A DNA stretch of 64,000 nt from Nymphaea colorata (taxonomy: Eukaryota; Streptophyta; Magnoliopsida; Nymphaeales; Nymphaeaceae), in assembly GCF_008831285.2 (NCBI RefSeq), contig NC_045139.1, positions 7,782,204 through 7,846,203 on the forward strand, in the 5' to 3' direction. The notes beneath the pieces are model-generated. The model worked only from the letters and a program-made list of their open reading frames with translations, did no database searches and had not been told where the DNA came from. Position numbers and translations under genes: made by a program. How positions within the stretch are numbered: position 1 is the stretch's first letter; every line of letters begins with the position of its first letter. This document shows positions 23,907 through 35,837 of the stretch, in pieces.

Positions 23907-25363
23907 ATTTTCTAATGCTCGCCTTTTCATACTTGAATTCTTTGACCTTAAGTGCAGTAGAAAGGCTCCGTTATTTTCCTGCCAGAAGAAACCCAGTAAG
24001 ACCATATGAACAGCTCATCACTGCTGCTGTATAGGGGAGATCTTTTGCCAGCAGAAACGTGATCCTTCTGAGTAGTGAGTGGTACTCAATTGACACTATG
24101 TACATGGCAAGAACTCTCCTCGTCCGGTACAGAAAGGAGGATTTTTTGTAGTATAGTTAATTATGGCATCTAAGAGGCATGCGTTTCAGAAAAACGGCAA
24201 CTCTATTTGCAAGGTCTTGTAGATGAAGTTTTCTGTTGATGGGCAGGATAGCAGGATTTAGTCATTGTTTCTGCAGCTTGTTGCTCAATAACCATCGCGT
24301 GACTCAGAAGTGAAGCTCATTTTTTGTAGTTAATAACAAGTATGTCCCTGTAAATGTACTCCACAGGAAGATAAAATGCTTCTTGCTCCCACTGTCACTG
24401 AATGTTGATCCTTTGTCCCCTTGTAAGTTATGCTTGAGGCTCAGATATCTCACGTACACGTTAGTTTTTCGAACTTGTTGTTAACGATTACTCACTTGTC
24501 TTTTTTGCTACTATTTGTAGGCTCAACAGAAAAAACATGTTTAGGAAAATTTCCCATTCAGGTTGCGCAGGATCTTCCATTAATTCTCTGTATCCACACT
24601 AATGACTTTTCTTACGCATAACAAAGCGGAGTAGAAGCTCACACTGTTCTGATGGAATGCAGTTTCTTTAATTTGATCAGCAGGACTTGACCAGTGACTG
24701 CTGGGGATCTGGACACCTGGTTAGGTACGTTATCTTGAAGCCCGTAAAATGAATGAACCCCGCAGCTCAGGGCTCGGGATTTATGTCCTTAGCTGCAAAG
24801 GCCAGATTAGTAGGACGAGTGTTCACATAAAGCAGGTTGCGGGCTTTACGTTGAAGATAAGACACCGTGAACCTCTGGGTTGGTTTCTTGGTACATGTCC
24901 GACACGTCCATAACAAAAGAAATTTCCTGAATCTATATGCTTTTTAAGTTTATAGCTGATATGCCTGTGATAAAGGATGGTACTTTATCGATCATTGCCC
25001 TCAGTGACTTCCGCCATTCTATATATTTCACGCTCACAGTTGTATCTTCACTCTTTCAGGTATCGCCCTTTCTGTAACTTACCCACGTTCAGAAGCCAAG
25101 CAACTGAAACTAAGACTGAGATATGGAGAAATTGAAGAATTCGGATAGAGATATAAACCAGAAAGGGTTAGATAGCCAGGTAAAGGGTCTATCTTGATTC
25201 CCGAGGGCCTTAGGGGTCAGTTGTCTCTCTCTCTCACTTTTTTTTTCCCTCTCTATATCTAAATTAGAGCTATAATGTTTAAGTCCACAGCAACACAAAA
25301 GCAGGCTTACCAATAGAGGAATCTGGGAACCACGATGAGGAGACACTCAGAAAACTATTGATA
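23907..25363. other. 3' flank and intergenic, no gene recognised
   Basis: Downstream region of the PPR gene. No recognisable frame. Confidence 0.55.
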
Positions 25364-25690
25364 GGAATGCCAATATCTAATTCAGATCGGATATCCGACC
25401 AACCATTTCAAAAAAATAAGATACGATAAAAGATTTCATATTCATTTAAGAAATTGGATCAAATTTGGATTTAAGAAATGACATACAGTTGATATACATA
25501 AAGATTCAATCACATTAGAATTCATACTTGGATTGGATTTAGTTTTAAATAAATACCCTAGATTCAATATCCTCACTTTCAGGCGGGTTTGGTTTAAAAT
25601 TAGAATTCAGATGTGAATTCAAATATTGTACGCAAATGGGATTCGGATTGTGAAATCAGGTTTCGATTCGGGCATGATTCTGTTTCAGAG
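25364..25690. mobile_element. MITE-like element R3, diverged copy
   Basis: Begins aggaatgccaatatctaatt, a decayed form of the R3 end, and carries the same gatcggatatccgac and gaattcagatgtgaattcaa style interior. The right end is not sharp. Confidence 0.45.
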
Positions 25691-25869
25691 AATGCCCATC
25701 AATCAAGCCAGATTAATAGAGCCAACCAAGGTTTGTTCAGTCACAGAGATTGTTCAGTACAGGTGCTGGCTGTACCGTTCCGAGCAACTCTAGGAATCCC
25801 CATCTCCATCCCCTCTCTTCAAGAGGGGTGTTCACAGGATAATCAGATTTCAATCTGCAGGTGGAGCAC

Positions 25870-26640
25870 ATAGGATGGGATCAGGACCAAAGGTCAGATA
25901 GAGGATTGGAAGGAACTCGTATGGAACCCAAAGGTCAACCCAAGGAGTGTGTGGTCTGTGTATATTGCAGTTGAAGGGAGAGTGGCAACCGACAGCCGGG
26001 CGCAGAGAATGGGAATGAATCTCGCATCTAGATGCTACCTTTGCAGAAAGAGGGCGAAGATTTAACCCACCTGATTTTCAAATGCCCACAGGTTGCACCA
26101 CTGTGGACTAGCATATGGCGCAGATTCAGTAAGCAGAGAAGGACTTTCTGTAATGTTAAGAAGGCAATTGCATGGTGGTTTAAACAGTCATTCAAGAACA
26201 AGATGCTTGTAGAGTGCCGGAAAACAGTGTGCATGTATTAATCTGGTACAAAGCATTCTGACAATCCTGACACTCCAACGTCTAAGGGTGAGATTTGGAA
26301 CTCGCTCATGGAGCAAACTATCAAAAGGAGGGCCACAGAAGACACCGCTGTAGTGATATCCAATTGGTTGGAAACCAATATTCCGACGGGAACTTGCGCT
26401 CGCAGCAACAACACCAAAATACAGGTTCACATTGCATCGTAGTATAATGCGAGTCAAAGCAAGGTAGCAGGTCTAGTCAGGAGTAAAGATGGTTGCCTAT
26501 GCTTTGCAGTGGCAAGATGGGTGGCCAATGAATCGGAAGGAGAAACTTGGATACTAGACCAATGTTTCAAGTTCATCCGTCAATTGTTACATGAAATAGC
26601 TTGAGAGAGATTTCCTTAACGCAGGCATTATTTGTAGAAT
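25870..26640 (+). pseudogene. LINE-type remnant with zf-RVT and RNase H-like parts
   Basis: Plus-strand translations in shifting frames give CYLCRKRA, then (one frame over) DLTHLIFKCPQVAPLWTSIW, which together form the Cys-x2-Cys...His-x4-Cys zinc motif of LINE ORF2. About 250 bp further on comes NASQSKVAGLVRSKDGCLCF, which fits the first strands of the plant RNase H domain (RVT_3) found at the end of such ORFs. In-frame stops and at least one frameshift show it is inactive. It lies just beyond the 3' end of the subunit e-like gene, on the opposite strand. Confidence 0.65.
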
Positions 26641-26995
26641 CTCTCAAACTGATAACTTATTCTAGTTTTGATAAAGAATGCTTTTGTGATCACTAAAAAT
26701 TAGGTGCAATTTTTTGTAAAACTTTCTCTAATAGAGTACGACCCATGATAGACAGCCAGAACCTCCTCAATTGAAAAACAAAAAAATAACAGACCACTTG
26801 AAACGTGAAGCCAGCTGATGCTCCTCCCAGTTTAATCCTCCCATTAATGGGTCACCAGGTTCATGTTTACTGAATTAAGCTCCAACATGGTCATTTATTT
26901 CTTAAACAACAAATCTGAACTAAAAATTGATGCATACGGTATCTGTGAACGAAAGGGGAAGCATTTGCAAACAGGACAACTGAATACAGAAAAGA

Positions 26996-29900
26996 TCATG
27001 CAATACTCTCCCTTTCTTTTGCTTCAGCTAACAGTTGTTGACGAACCCTTTTTATCTCCATCTCCCTCTCCAGTCTCTCTTGCTGCAAATTGAGTAGACA
27101 AGAAACGTCCTTAGTTTCTCCAAAAAAAAAAAAAGAAGCATATAATAACCTGAATCAGAAGGGTAAAACTTGTCTCTATTCTTTTGTGGTTACATATCTT
27201 GATTTCAAAATGACAACCTTTCAGACAAAGAAAAGAATACGAACGTTTTCAAGCTCAAGCCAGTCATATGTCTCCAACTCTCAGCTTACAGAAGCAAGAA
27301 ATTGAGCGAACATGATTGCTGCCAGAGATCAAGTTCCATAATTACCGGAATAACTTCGAATAGGTAGCCATTCCCATTCCAAGCAACCAAGCAGTAGGAA
27401 TCCCAATCCTCAGACAGCCAATTTGGAGGCGGTCCATATCCCTGAGTTCTTTTTGCAAAAATAGGCCTTGAAAATCATTTTTTCATTATGGCCTTCATTT
27501 TTAAAAGCTATTGTTGTTAGACTTTGACTTCAGTTGATATAAGACTTCAGTTGATATACCACTTCCTAGCCAGTCTTCTATGGCACATTCCGTATCATTT
27601 AAATTTTGAAATGACCATAATTTGATTCTTGTAAGGCATCTCTGGTTTTGATACATGCACAGGCAACTACATACTTCAGCTTGGCTGAGTTCAAGCTAAG
27701 CTGAAGCATTAGAAGAGTAAAATTCATTTAAAGTCCTCTACTTAAATAGCAAAGAATGAAAGTCAGGTTTTTGGCATCACCTGAACAATATAAAGAAAAG
27801 TGAGCCTTAATGAGATCAAACTTTTGCTGAAGCCATTCTTGTATGGCACTTACCATCCACACACCCCTGCCTAACCAGTATTCGTATGTGTTTGCATATT
27901 TTACATGCATACTTCATGGATTATCAATTATGTCATCTAAGAGGCTCTGGACTACAGCAACAACATAGCATTAGCTGATGTATGAAACAACTTATTTATC
28001 CATACCAATATTGACAATAAATGGTTCCTCCGCAGCAACACCATACATGCATCGTAAACAAATAATAAGTACCTTAAACATGGTTATAGGCAGAAAGCGA
28101 GAGTGGGCTTGTCAATAGGAACAAAAACTAAAACCCAACTTATGTACAGAAGCATCACAAAACTGCAATAGAAAAAAGCATCAAATCAAAATTAGAGGCC
28201 TCACTAAACCTAAAACCTGAACTGCAATCCCCAAAAAGCATAGCCGTGCTTTGGACTTCAGATGCTATCTCTTTCACTGCTTACAGGGGACAAACAAAAG
28301 GGACATGTGGAACCCAACAGTCTTGGCAATAAGAGTTTCTTCTCAAAAGGGTAACTAAGCCGTTTTGATCAGCTCCAAAAGAAGAACTTTCCCTGCCATC
28401 CTGTAAGACCATGACATTAAGTGGCCAATGGCCATGCACTGGCCAAGAACCTGATGTTCCCCGTCCAATATAGCAGTCTACAATAGCTCGAGATATCTAT
28501 TGTTGACCAACAAGAGGGGGCCAAAGGAATCTTGAATATTCATCGAGTAGAAAAACATAAAGAAATCCTCATGAAAAGAATAGGCAAGTAGCGATGTCAT
28601 ACTGCTGTAATATCAGGTTCAATAGCTCCAGATTTTCTTCACATGCATGGCCAAATTGGGTTGCAAGCAATAAGGCCATGTGTGACGGATCATTCCAGTA
28701 TGCAAACAAATGCCAATCCTTCACATAATCCCAACTTCAACCTGATAGACTCAATAAATGCTGATATATGATCACCCATCAGTCAGTGTGATCATAAAAT
28801 TAATTCTCCCACCAACCCAATGCAAAGGAAAACAATGGAACCATGAAAGACCTTATCGGAATGGCACCAAGCATGTTGCCTCACAAAGCTTGATCTATAG
28901 ATGCTGCTGAAGCCAAGCACATGCAATGGCATTTGCTGCTGAAGATTAAAGGCCTTTTCAAACATCATCTCGTGTGGCGTATTTAGGTCATCAATTCCAT
29001 TAGCAAGCCCAGAGGCTGTGACGGCTCAGGAACCTTTGGATGGTAATATAAATACTCATGTATCTCATTCTCAGTAATTCCTCAAGTAGATTCTTCTAAA
29101 ATGTTTCTATTAGGAAGTAGATTTTACAGAAACCTCAAAATCCATAAACACTACAAAAAATATTAAAAAATAAAAGGATAAGAAAAAATAGATCTTAGCA
29201 GCATTTTTCTTGTTACAAGTACAAATAAGCAGTTAAAAAAGTTTATAATAGAGACAAAACTTGCATATACTTAAAACAAATAAATCAAGAACACTGTGTA
29301 AAATATCTTATTAATTACATAATAATAATTAATAACTTCAAAACATATTTTAAACTTTCCATCAGCTCATCTAAAAAACAAAATAATGCACATGTTTACG
29401 AAATATTGATTTGATAGGTGAACATGATAGAAACATGCATGAATCAAGTGATATAGAAACCTTCATCGTAAGAATGGAGCACAAAGGGAGACAAAGAAGG
29501 GTTATGCATGAAGGATGCAACAACCAAGAAGCACAACACAAAGGTAAACAAGTCCCTAGTATTTGTAAGGAAGACTATTGTCTTCCTTATTTTTAGTAAA
29601 GACTAAAACAGGAAAGTGAAAAAGAAAACAGCTAAATCATCTATGGCTTCAAAGAAAAACAATTAAAATTACCTACTTATCAAATTTAAGCATCATTATC
29701 AGAATAACGGTTGCAAAAAGATATTCAGAGATCCCCTAAAGGATCTATAAAGAACATGGTCAATGAGAAAAGTTTAAGTTTTGCCTTTAAGGAGCTTATA
29801 GCAACAGAAACAGTTTTAGATAAATTAACACGACATTTTGCAGTCTTTGTTTTTGTCTGTGAATATTTTCTTTAACCTTTTCAGCTAAAAATTCAAGCAT

Positions 29901-31867
29901 AGCCTCAAAAGATTTGATAAATTCAAAATTACTAGAGATGCAACTTAACAGAGGAGAGAGAAACAACCTAGAAATAGAAGTTTTAAATGGAATAATAAAG
30001 AAACACTACCAATCAAGTAAATGGTCATATAACAATAAAATTAATCAATAAAAACAAGTCAACAATCATTGCAGAATCATATGTAAATGAAATAGACATA
30101 AACTCAAAATTTTACTTCAAAGTTACAAACGAAAAAAATAAGAGAACAACAAAAGAAAGAAATCAAGTGAAACTTCTTTTAGATATTGAAAAGGAGAAAT
30201 AACAGTGACTAACATCTCTTTTCAAATGAGGAATAAGAGGCGGAAACGATGACTACACTGGCAACTGCCAACATAACATTTTTCCTGAAAGGCTTGTTCC
30301 TATCAAATGCACTTAGGCCCACTAAAAGTCCGTGTACACACTTATTGAGCCCGAGCATGTGAGGTATGTATTTATGCCATTTCATATACTTGATCTTCAG
30401 TCATATAATGATTTTAAAGTTCCACAATGAAGGCATTATAAGTTATCAAGAAAGGACCGTCAAATCCCCACTATGCGGGTCTCCACTTCCTCCATTATGA
30501 TACCTTTAAAGAAGCAAACCATATAATTTCCTGTATCCAAACTAGTGAAGATTAGCCTAACATCATAGTTCCTAATAGCAAAGAAAAATAGAAGTGATAT
30601 TGATGTGGAGGTACTGTTCAGATCCATTCCCTTACTAAACACTTCCACTATTGGTAAACATTTCCCCTCAGATAAAGCTTATTCACCAGCCTTCTTCGAG
30701 ATAACAATAAAACTAGTCAAGAACAACAGCTATTGCTTCATGAGTATGACTATTTAGTCCCGCTTCTAATGCATTATGTTGCTTGCTCACCTGGCCTGGT
30801 AGATTTCCTCTGATGGAGCAGATTCTCCCTGGATGTTGACTAGGAACTTAAGTGTTAAAACGGCACTCAGTGATTTCGAATAAAATCATTACATAAATGT
30901 TCCACACATCGTACAAACATATTGCAAAACTTCCACCTTAGAATGCAGGTGGTTAGACAGAAAACTTTTCCAACAAGTGATCCAAGAATCCTACTCTTCA
31001 AAAAGAAGTTTAATACCCATTTGCATGTTAAAAGACAAAATGGAAAAAATAAAAAAAGATCGTCTGCCTAATAATCGTAAGGCAAGCAGACAATGAGGAA
31101 GTTGTGACTTGTGAGATGATCTATCACAAACAAGGTATTTCATAGTGCACAAATTTGCACTGCGGGCAGTCAGATACTTCATAGGGCTAAAGTTTCATAG
31201 ATTTCTCAACTGAATACAGCACACATCTTGTCGATTAGTGGAACAAACGAGTCATAATCAACCACCCATTTCGATGCATAATCAGCAAAAATAATGAAAA
31301 GGAAAATTATCCAATAATCGCATACAATTGCCGCTTTTGACACTCTGTTAGGTTTTCTACAAAGCGTGCCCTACTACAGTTGCCGCCGTTCTCTACGAGT
31401 TCATTCCGGCGGATACTTTAAAGAAGTTCTACTTCTCTCCCCGCAGCCGCAAGCTAAATCTAGGGAACTATCCTAACTAGCCACCCGTTTTATCACCCGA
31501 TCAAGAATGACTCCGCGCAAATCCAATCGCAGAACGTTCAAAAAGCAGCGGAAACCTATCATATCATATCCTATTGACCGAGACGTTTAAGGAAGGGTAT
31601 GACATCCGAAACGACTTATCACCAGAAAGCACAAGGACCACCAAAACTAAATTGGTACTGCCCCTCCACGAATCCTTCAGAATCAAGTAGATAAAAATGA
31701 AACCGTCGAAGAATTTCGCAACAAAAAACATTAGAACAGCAGAGAGAAAGAGAAAGACATACCTTTTCATCTTGGTGGAGGGCGATCCAGACGTGGAGGC
31801 GATCCATCGTCTGCCAAAACATGAAAGCTCCCAGCGTCATTCCGAAGAACGTCACAATCCTCACCAT
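26996..31867 (-). CDS. Small mitochondrial ATP synthase subunit e-like protein
   Basis: Two minus-strand exons, 31867-31763 (35 codons) and 27082-26996 (28 codons plus TGA), join in phase 0 across a 4680-bp intron (GAAAAG|gtatgt ... atttgcag|CAAGAG). The 63-residue product starts MVRIVTFFGMTLGAFMFWQ, has one hydrophobic helix at about 4-20 containing a GxxxG motif (GMTLG, 9-13), then HVWIALHQDEK and a charged helix (QERLEREMEIKRVRQQLLAE). Size and layout fit the small plant family annotated as ATP synthase E chain (Arabidopsis At3g01130/At5g15320). In fungi and animals, subunits e and g use GxxxG to hold ATP synthase dimers in the inner membrane. The family link is from memory of the sequence pattern. 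The second exon was found by eye because it is too short to stand out. Confidence 0.8.
27083..31762 (-). other. 4.7-kb intron of the subunit e-like gene
   Basis: Canonical GT...AG ends. The interior is AT-rich and I see no open frame with a domain and no clear inverted-repeat element. The intron is 25 times longer than the coding sequence. Confidence 0.7.
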
Positions 31868-32518
31868 CTCCGTTCCTCCCGCTACTTCCTCTCCTGTTGC
31901 CGCCGCGGTTGAAGCTCAGGAACTCCGGTACTGCCACCCCCTCCGACACAGCGGCTTCCTCTCTATCCTCCTCCGTTTTGGGGGTTTGCTAGACTCGTCC
32001 ATCACAGGACACGTTCATGGCGTCGACGGGTTGGATACTTTTCTCGGGTGCCGACTCCACCCACTCGAACCCGAGTTTTGAAACATAGGCACGAACATTT
32101 ATGAGTGGGGGCAGCAGAAACCCGTATTCAATTAATTTATTCAACTAGTCGAGTTCAAGTTAAAGTTAAAATTTTAAATTAATTTTTTAACAGTTGAGAT
32201 CAAGTTAAAGATCTCAATTTATTTTCTAAACTTGATTAAAATATATATATATATAAACATCTTAGCATGTTTATAAAGACTATGCTTTGATTCAAGTTGT
32301 TTTTGAAAAATGTTGATTTTCTTATTATAATGACATGAGGTCTATTCATTTTTCTTATTATAAAAACACAATTAAAGTGTAACAAATCAACTTATTATAT
32401 GTTTTGCATCAACTCATTATTAAAATCATATCAACAAGGTTATACTGTCACAAAAATATTTTAAAAATCAAAATCAAATGGTCTACTTTTTATCTGACCT
32501 ATAATAATAGTTATTACC

Positions 32519-32600
<82 letters not shown>

Positions 32601-33052
32601 TGTATGTTTCTTTATTTTTTTAAAAGAAAAATTTATAAGTGAGCAGAAGAGGTATTTCATGGCTCTGCTTTTAGCTCAGCTAAGTCAGAGCTTCGCGGGG
32701 CTGAGCTTGAACAAGTCAACTTAAACCCTCTCAAGTTGAGCTCATCTTGAGCTGAGCTTGAACAAGTCAACTTAAAAGCCTCTGAAGTTGAGCTCAACTT
32801 GTGTATGGGCTTAGCTTGTGATGGGTCCTATAAACCTGCCTAAGCTGGCCCAATTCAGTTGAACTCAGATCATGAAGGGTCTTAGTTATTATACAATTAG
32901 GAAATCATTTGTAGGATAGTCACCTTGAATCATACTCTAAACATTTACCAAAAGCTTTTATGTATGTCTTCATGCGATTCGATGAGATGTTGAAACTGTC
33001 TCCCTTTTCCTCTGTCTTCATGGGGTTTAGAGCTGCTTCGGTATCTGGGTGA
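31868..33052. other. Promoter side of subunit e-like gene and AT-rich repeat
   Basis: 31868-32060 is the GC-richer upstream region of the minus-strand gene. After that comes AT-rich DNA with a long (AT)n run and repeated 'gagttgagctcaacttg'-type words at 32650-32880. No gene seen. Confidence 0.5.
32522..32596. repeat. (AT)n microsatellite, about 37 units
   Basis: Uninterrupted alternating AT, the longest simple repeat in the window. Confidence 0.95.
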
Positions 33053-33204
33053 AAAACCGGACATCCATCAACTGAAGTGTAATGTTCCCACCGATTGAAG
33101 TCTTGCACCAACCGACCAGTCGGACCGTGGAAAACCGGACATCCATCAATTGAAGTGTAACGTATCCACGGATTGAAGTCTTGCACCAACCGACCAGTCG
33201 GACC
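33053..33204. repeat. 78-bp tandem duplication, in frame on the minus strand
   Basis: Copies at 33053-33126 and 33131-33204 (offset 78 bp) share gaaaaccggacatccatcaa and ttgcaccaaccgaccagtcg with about seven differences. The period is 26 codons and a minus-strand frame (33240-32920) reads through both, giving two copies of GPTGRLVQDFN...DGCPVFH. I recognise no family, and the frame may be fortuitous. Confidence 0.85.
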
Positions 33205-33816
33205 AGCTACGAACACCCATGAGAACTTGTTTGAGTGCACTTGAAGATGTTACTTGTGAAACAGAAGTACCATCGCAAGTATAAAGCTCTTCCATTGCCA
33301 TTCTTCACCATTTACAAGAAACAGTAATTGATAATTCTCTTTCTCTCACAAAGAGAAAATTTCTTAGATACATCACAAGAACCGCGGACATGTTCTATGT
33401 AATACAAAACGGAGCAGTTTGTTGGTACTTAAGATTTGTTAGTAACAAGTCAGCCCATGTTGGAGTTGTCAATTGAAAAGATAAATGAGGTTACCATTTA
33501 GATTTGGGAGGTAGGAGACGGGTTTCTAAACTAAACAAATCAAAGAATTTGTGAATTCTTGTTTACCTCATATCTCAGGGGGGGTCTACAATTAATAAGG
33601 AACTCAGATCCAAAGATTTGAATCAAACCGGTATGTGGGTGGCATTTTTTTTTGTCTCTTAAAATAATTTTAAATTTTTATTTTTAAATTATTTTGATGT
33701 GATTTTCCTTTCTTGAAGATATATGCAATAAAGCTATGAAGATCAGTTGGGAATCGAAAAATTGACTGTGGCACCTTTGTATCAGCAATTGAACGGATTG
33801 CTTTCCACCCATATAG
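33205..33816. other. Intergenic, no gene recognised
   Basis: AT-rich, no supported frame or repeat. Confidence 0.5.
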
Positions 33817-34193
33817 GGATGTCAATAAATCCGAATTAGATCTGATATCCAACCAAACAGTACAAACAAAACGGCTATGAAAACAATTTTGACATCCAAC
33901 TAAGAATTCGGATCAGATTAAAATATATTCTAAGAATAACATCAGATCAGATTCAGATTTAAGTAAATACTGGTTGGATTTGGTTTCAGATCAGATATAG
34001 TTTTAAATAAATATCCTATGCTAATGTCGATAATATTTAAATATCAGATTCAGATTCGGATGTTAATCTAAAAATTGGATTCAAATATGGTATAAACTTT
34101 TTTTTTTCATCCAAATTTGAATATGAATAAGAATCTGAATACATAGATATACGACAAAGCGGATATGGTAAAGTATATATCCAATTTACATCT
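33817..34193. mobile_element. MITE-like element R3, diverged copy
   Basis: Starts ggatgtcaata at 33817, exactly like copy 1, with the same gatcagattcagattt interior. The right end (ccaatttacatctatatgg) is a decayed form of the inverted terminus. It is shortened relative to the 452-bp copies. Confidence 0.65.
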
Positions 34194-34728
34194 ATATGGT
34201 TGAAGAGATTGGTTTCCCTACGAGTAGATTCAAATCGATCGGTTCAAGCTGATCTTCCTAACTGCTGGTAACATGTTGTTTGCCATTCATTATGGACTGA
34301 ACTGCAGTATGATCAATGGATTTAATTTCTGAGTTTTGCTACACTGCTATTGCAGCTTTCATAATGTACGCAGAAGAGGACGGGGGACCTAATTCCAGTT
34401 GATCGCCAACTCTATATTAATTGTCTTGGTAGATTCATACAGATCTGCTCAAACATGGCTGATGGCTCCTAAGAGATCTCTTATCGATGGAGTCCTTTGG
34501 CACCTCAATGTCGACTCATCACATCTTAATCTTACCGTTGAAGAAGGTCCCAAGGGTTCGCCAATTCTAGTGGTACGTGAGTTGGGTTTAAAATGTCGTG
34601 AGACAGTTCAGTTTCTATATACAGGAAAACTGCAAGGAGCCAACCCTCGTTGCAGTAGTGGAGTCAGAAAAATTGGTTGGAGGGGCACTCACTTAAAAAT
34701 ACTCATATTCAGTGGGACACAATATATA
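34194..34728. other. Intergenic, no gene recognised
   Basis: A 116-codon plus-strand frame at 34399-34749 has no motif I recognise and runs into an AT repeat. Nothing else is supported. Confidence 0.45.
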
Positions 34729-34792
34729 TATATATATATCAAAGGATAAATGTTTGAGGATGTCCATTTAAAAAAAGAACGTCTTACAGCCA

Positions 34793-35116
34793 TTATCTTC
34801 TAGAAAAAGCTATACTTTTAGGAATAGGGGTAGGGGTAGGTTTGATCACACCGTTTCCTATGTTTAGTTTGTTTAGTCTCTTGGTTAATTCCTTTAGGTT
34901 TGCTTCCTGTGGTTCTGGTTTTTTGCCTAGGGTTCGTTCGAGTTGGTTAATTCTTTGGTTTAGTTTTATCAGCATAATGATTATAAGGTTTAGTTGGCGA
35001 ACTATAAGTTTATCAGAACTACTAGGTGGTCGTATCTGGTTAATCCTTCTGCATCGGGGTAGTAAGTTCTTGTTTCTTTCAGACTTTGTATGTAGATGTC
35101 TTCTTTTATCACTCAT
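34793..35116 (-). CDS. Unrecognised 107-residue basic coiled-coil protein inside the insertion
   Basis: The frame starts at an ATG 173 bp downstream of a TATA box. It is lysine- and arginine-rich at the N-terminus, then has leucine/isoleucine heptad-like spacing at about 37-66 (LNLIIIMLIKLNQRINQL) and again at about 76-90 (LKELTKRLNKLNI). It ends in a Pro-Thr repeat (PTPTPIP). Small coiled-coil proteins of this sort occur as virion-associated proteins of plant pararetroviruses, but I see no diagnostic motif. It may be a truncated relic. Confidence 0.35.
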   Translation of the reverse strand: MSDKRRHLHTKSERNKNLLPRCRRINQIRPPSSSDKLIVRQLNLIIIMLIKLNQRINQLERTLGKKPEPQEANLKELTKRLNKLNIGNGVIKPTPTPIPKSIAFSRR

Positions 35117-35288
35117 AAAGGTCTATAAAGTTTACTAGTTTTTCGGGTCTGTTTGAGTTAGCATATTATATATTTATGGTTTGGGTATATTTAAGGATTC
35201 AAATATTCTATTCTATGCATATAATAATACGAAAGAGGATGGATGTGAGGATGTGAGAGGATGATCCTTACAGACGCTGGGGTGGTGC

Positions 35289-35295
35289 TTTTATA
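35289..35295 (-). promoter_or_regulatory. TATA box of the insertion
   Basis: TATAAAA on the minus strand within gtgcctataaaagcaccac, about 175 bp before the ORF start at 35116. The flanking sequence is more GC-rich than the surroundings. Confidence 0.45.
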
Positions 35296-35804
35296 GGCAC
35301 CGGACTTGAAACAAATTATAATATGGAAAAAGAATAGGATTCCTTTCTGAACAAGCTAAACACAAACAAACAAAAGTAGTTACACTCGAAAGAACTTGAA
35401 GGTGGACAGCTGTCGTGTGCTGGATGAGGTGGCAGTCGAACGTGTCCAAAAAGCCAAAAAGTGCTACAGTGCGCTATATATATATCAAAGGATAAATGTT
35501 TGAGGATGTCCATCTATAATTTAAAAAAAAAAGAAAAAAAAAAGTCTGTCTATGCCAGTCACCATATGGCTCTGCCACTCACTGATTGTTATGCTAATAG
35601 CCGTGGTGGGCTGCAAAGTTGGGATGGAAGAACTGCTGCGCCGCTGATTATCCTTCCTAAAGATGTATAAGGAACTGACAGATATAAGTAAAATTTAGAC
35701 AGTGTTGGCTACAATATTTTTTGCAAGGAAGTCACTCTTTGAGGAGAAGTTGGGGACGTCCGGCAACTATATAACAATGTTGAATGTTGCCTCAAATGTG
35801 TTGC

Positions 35805-35807
<3 letters not shown>

Positions 35808-35837
<30 letters not shown>
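35808..35837. repeat. CT microsatellite
   Basis: Fifteen CT units following gtgttgcgt. Confidence 0.9.

Larger units (their letters stand above)
34729..35513 (-). mobile_element. 0.7-kb insertion with TATA box and coiled-coil ORF, possible pararetrovirus or LTR fragment
   Basis: The word tatatatatatcaaaggata plus the next 19 bases (39 bp in all) occurs at 34729-34767 and again at 35475-35513, bracketing 707 bp that are absent from the surrounding repeat. Read on the minus strand, the insert has a perfect TATAAAA (35295-35289) in a GC-richer setting, then a leader, then a 107-codon ORF (35116-34793). A strong promoter followed by a small basic, coiled-coil ORF recalls integrated caulimovirid fragments; a decayed LTR element is the alternative. 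No reverse transcriptase, primer-binding site or zinc knuckle is present in the segment. Confidence 0.4.

Noticed and set aside
34399-34749. A 116-codon plus-strand frame
   Set aside because: No motif, and its end is a translated AT repeat and a common repeat scar.
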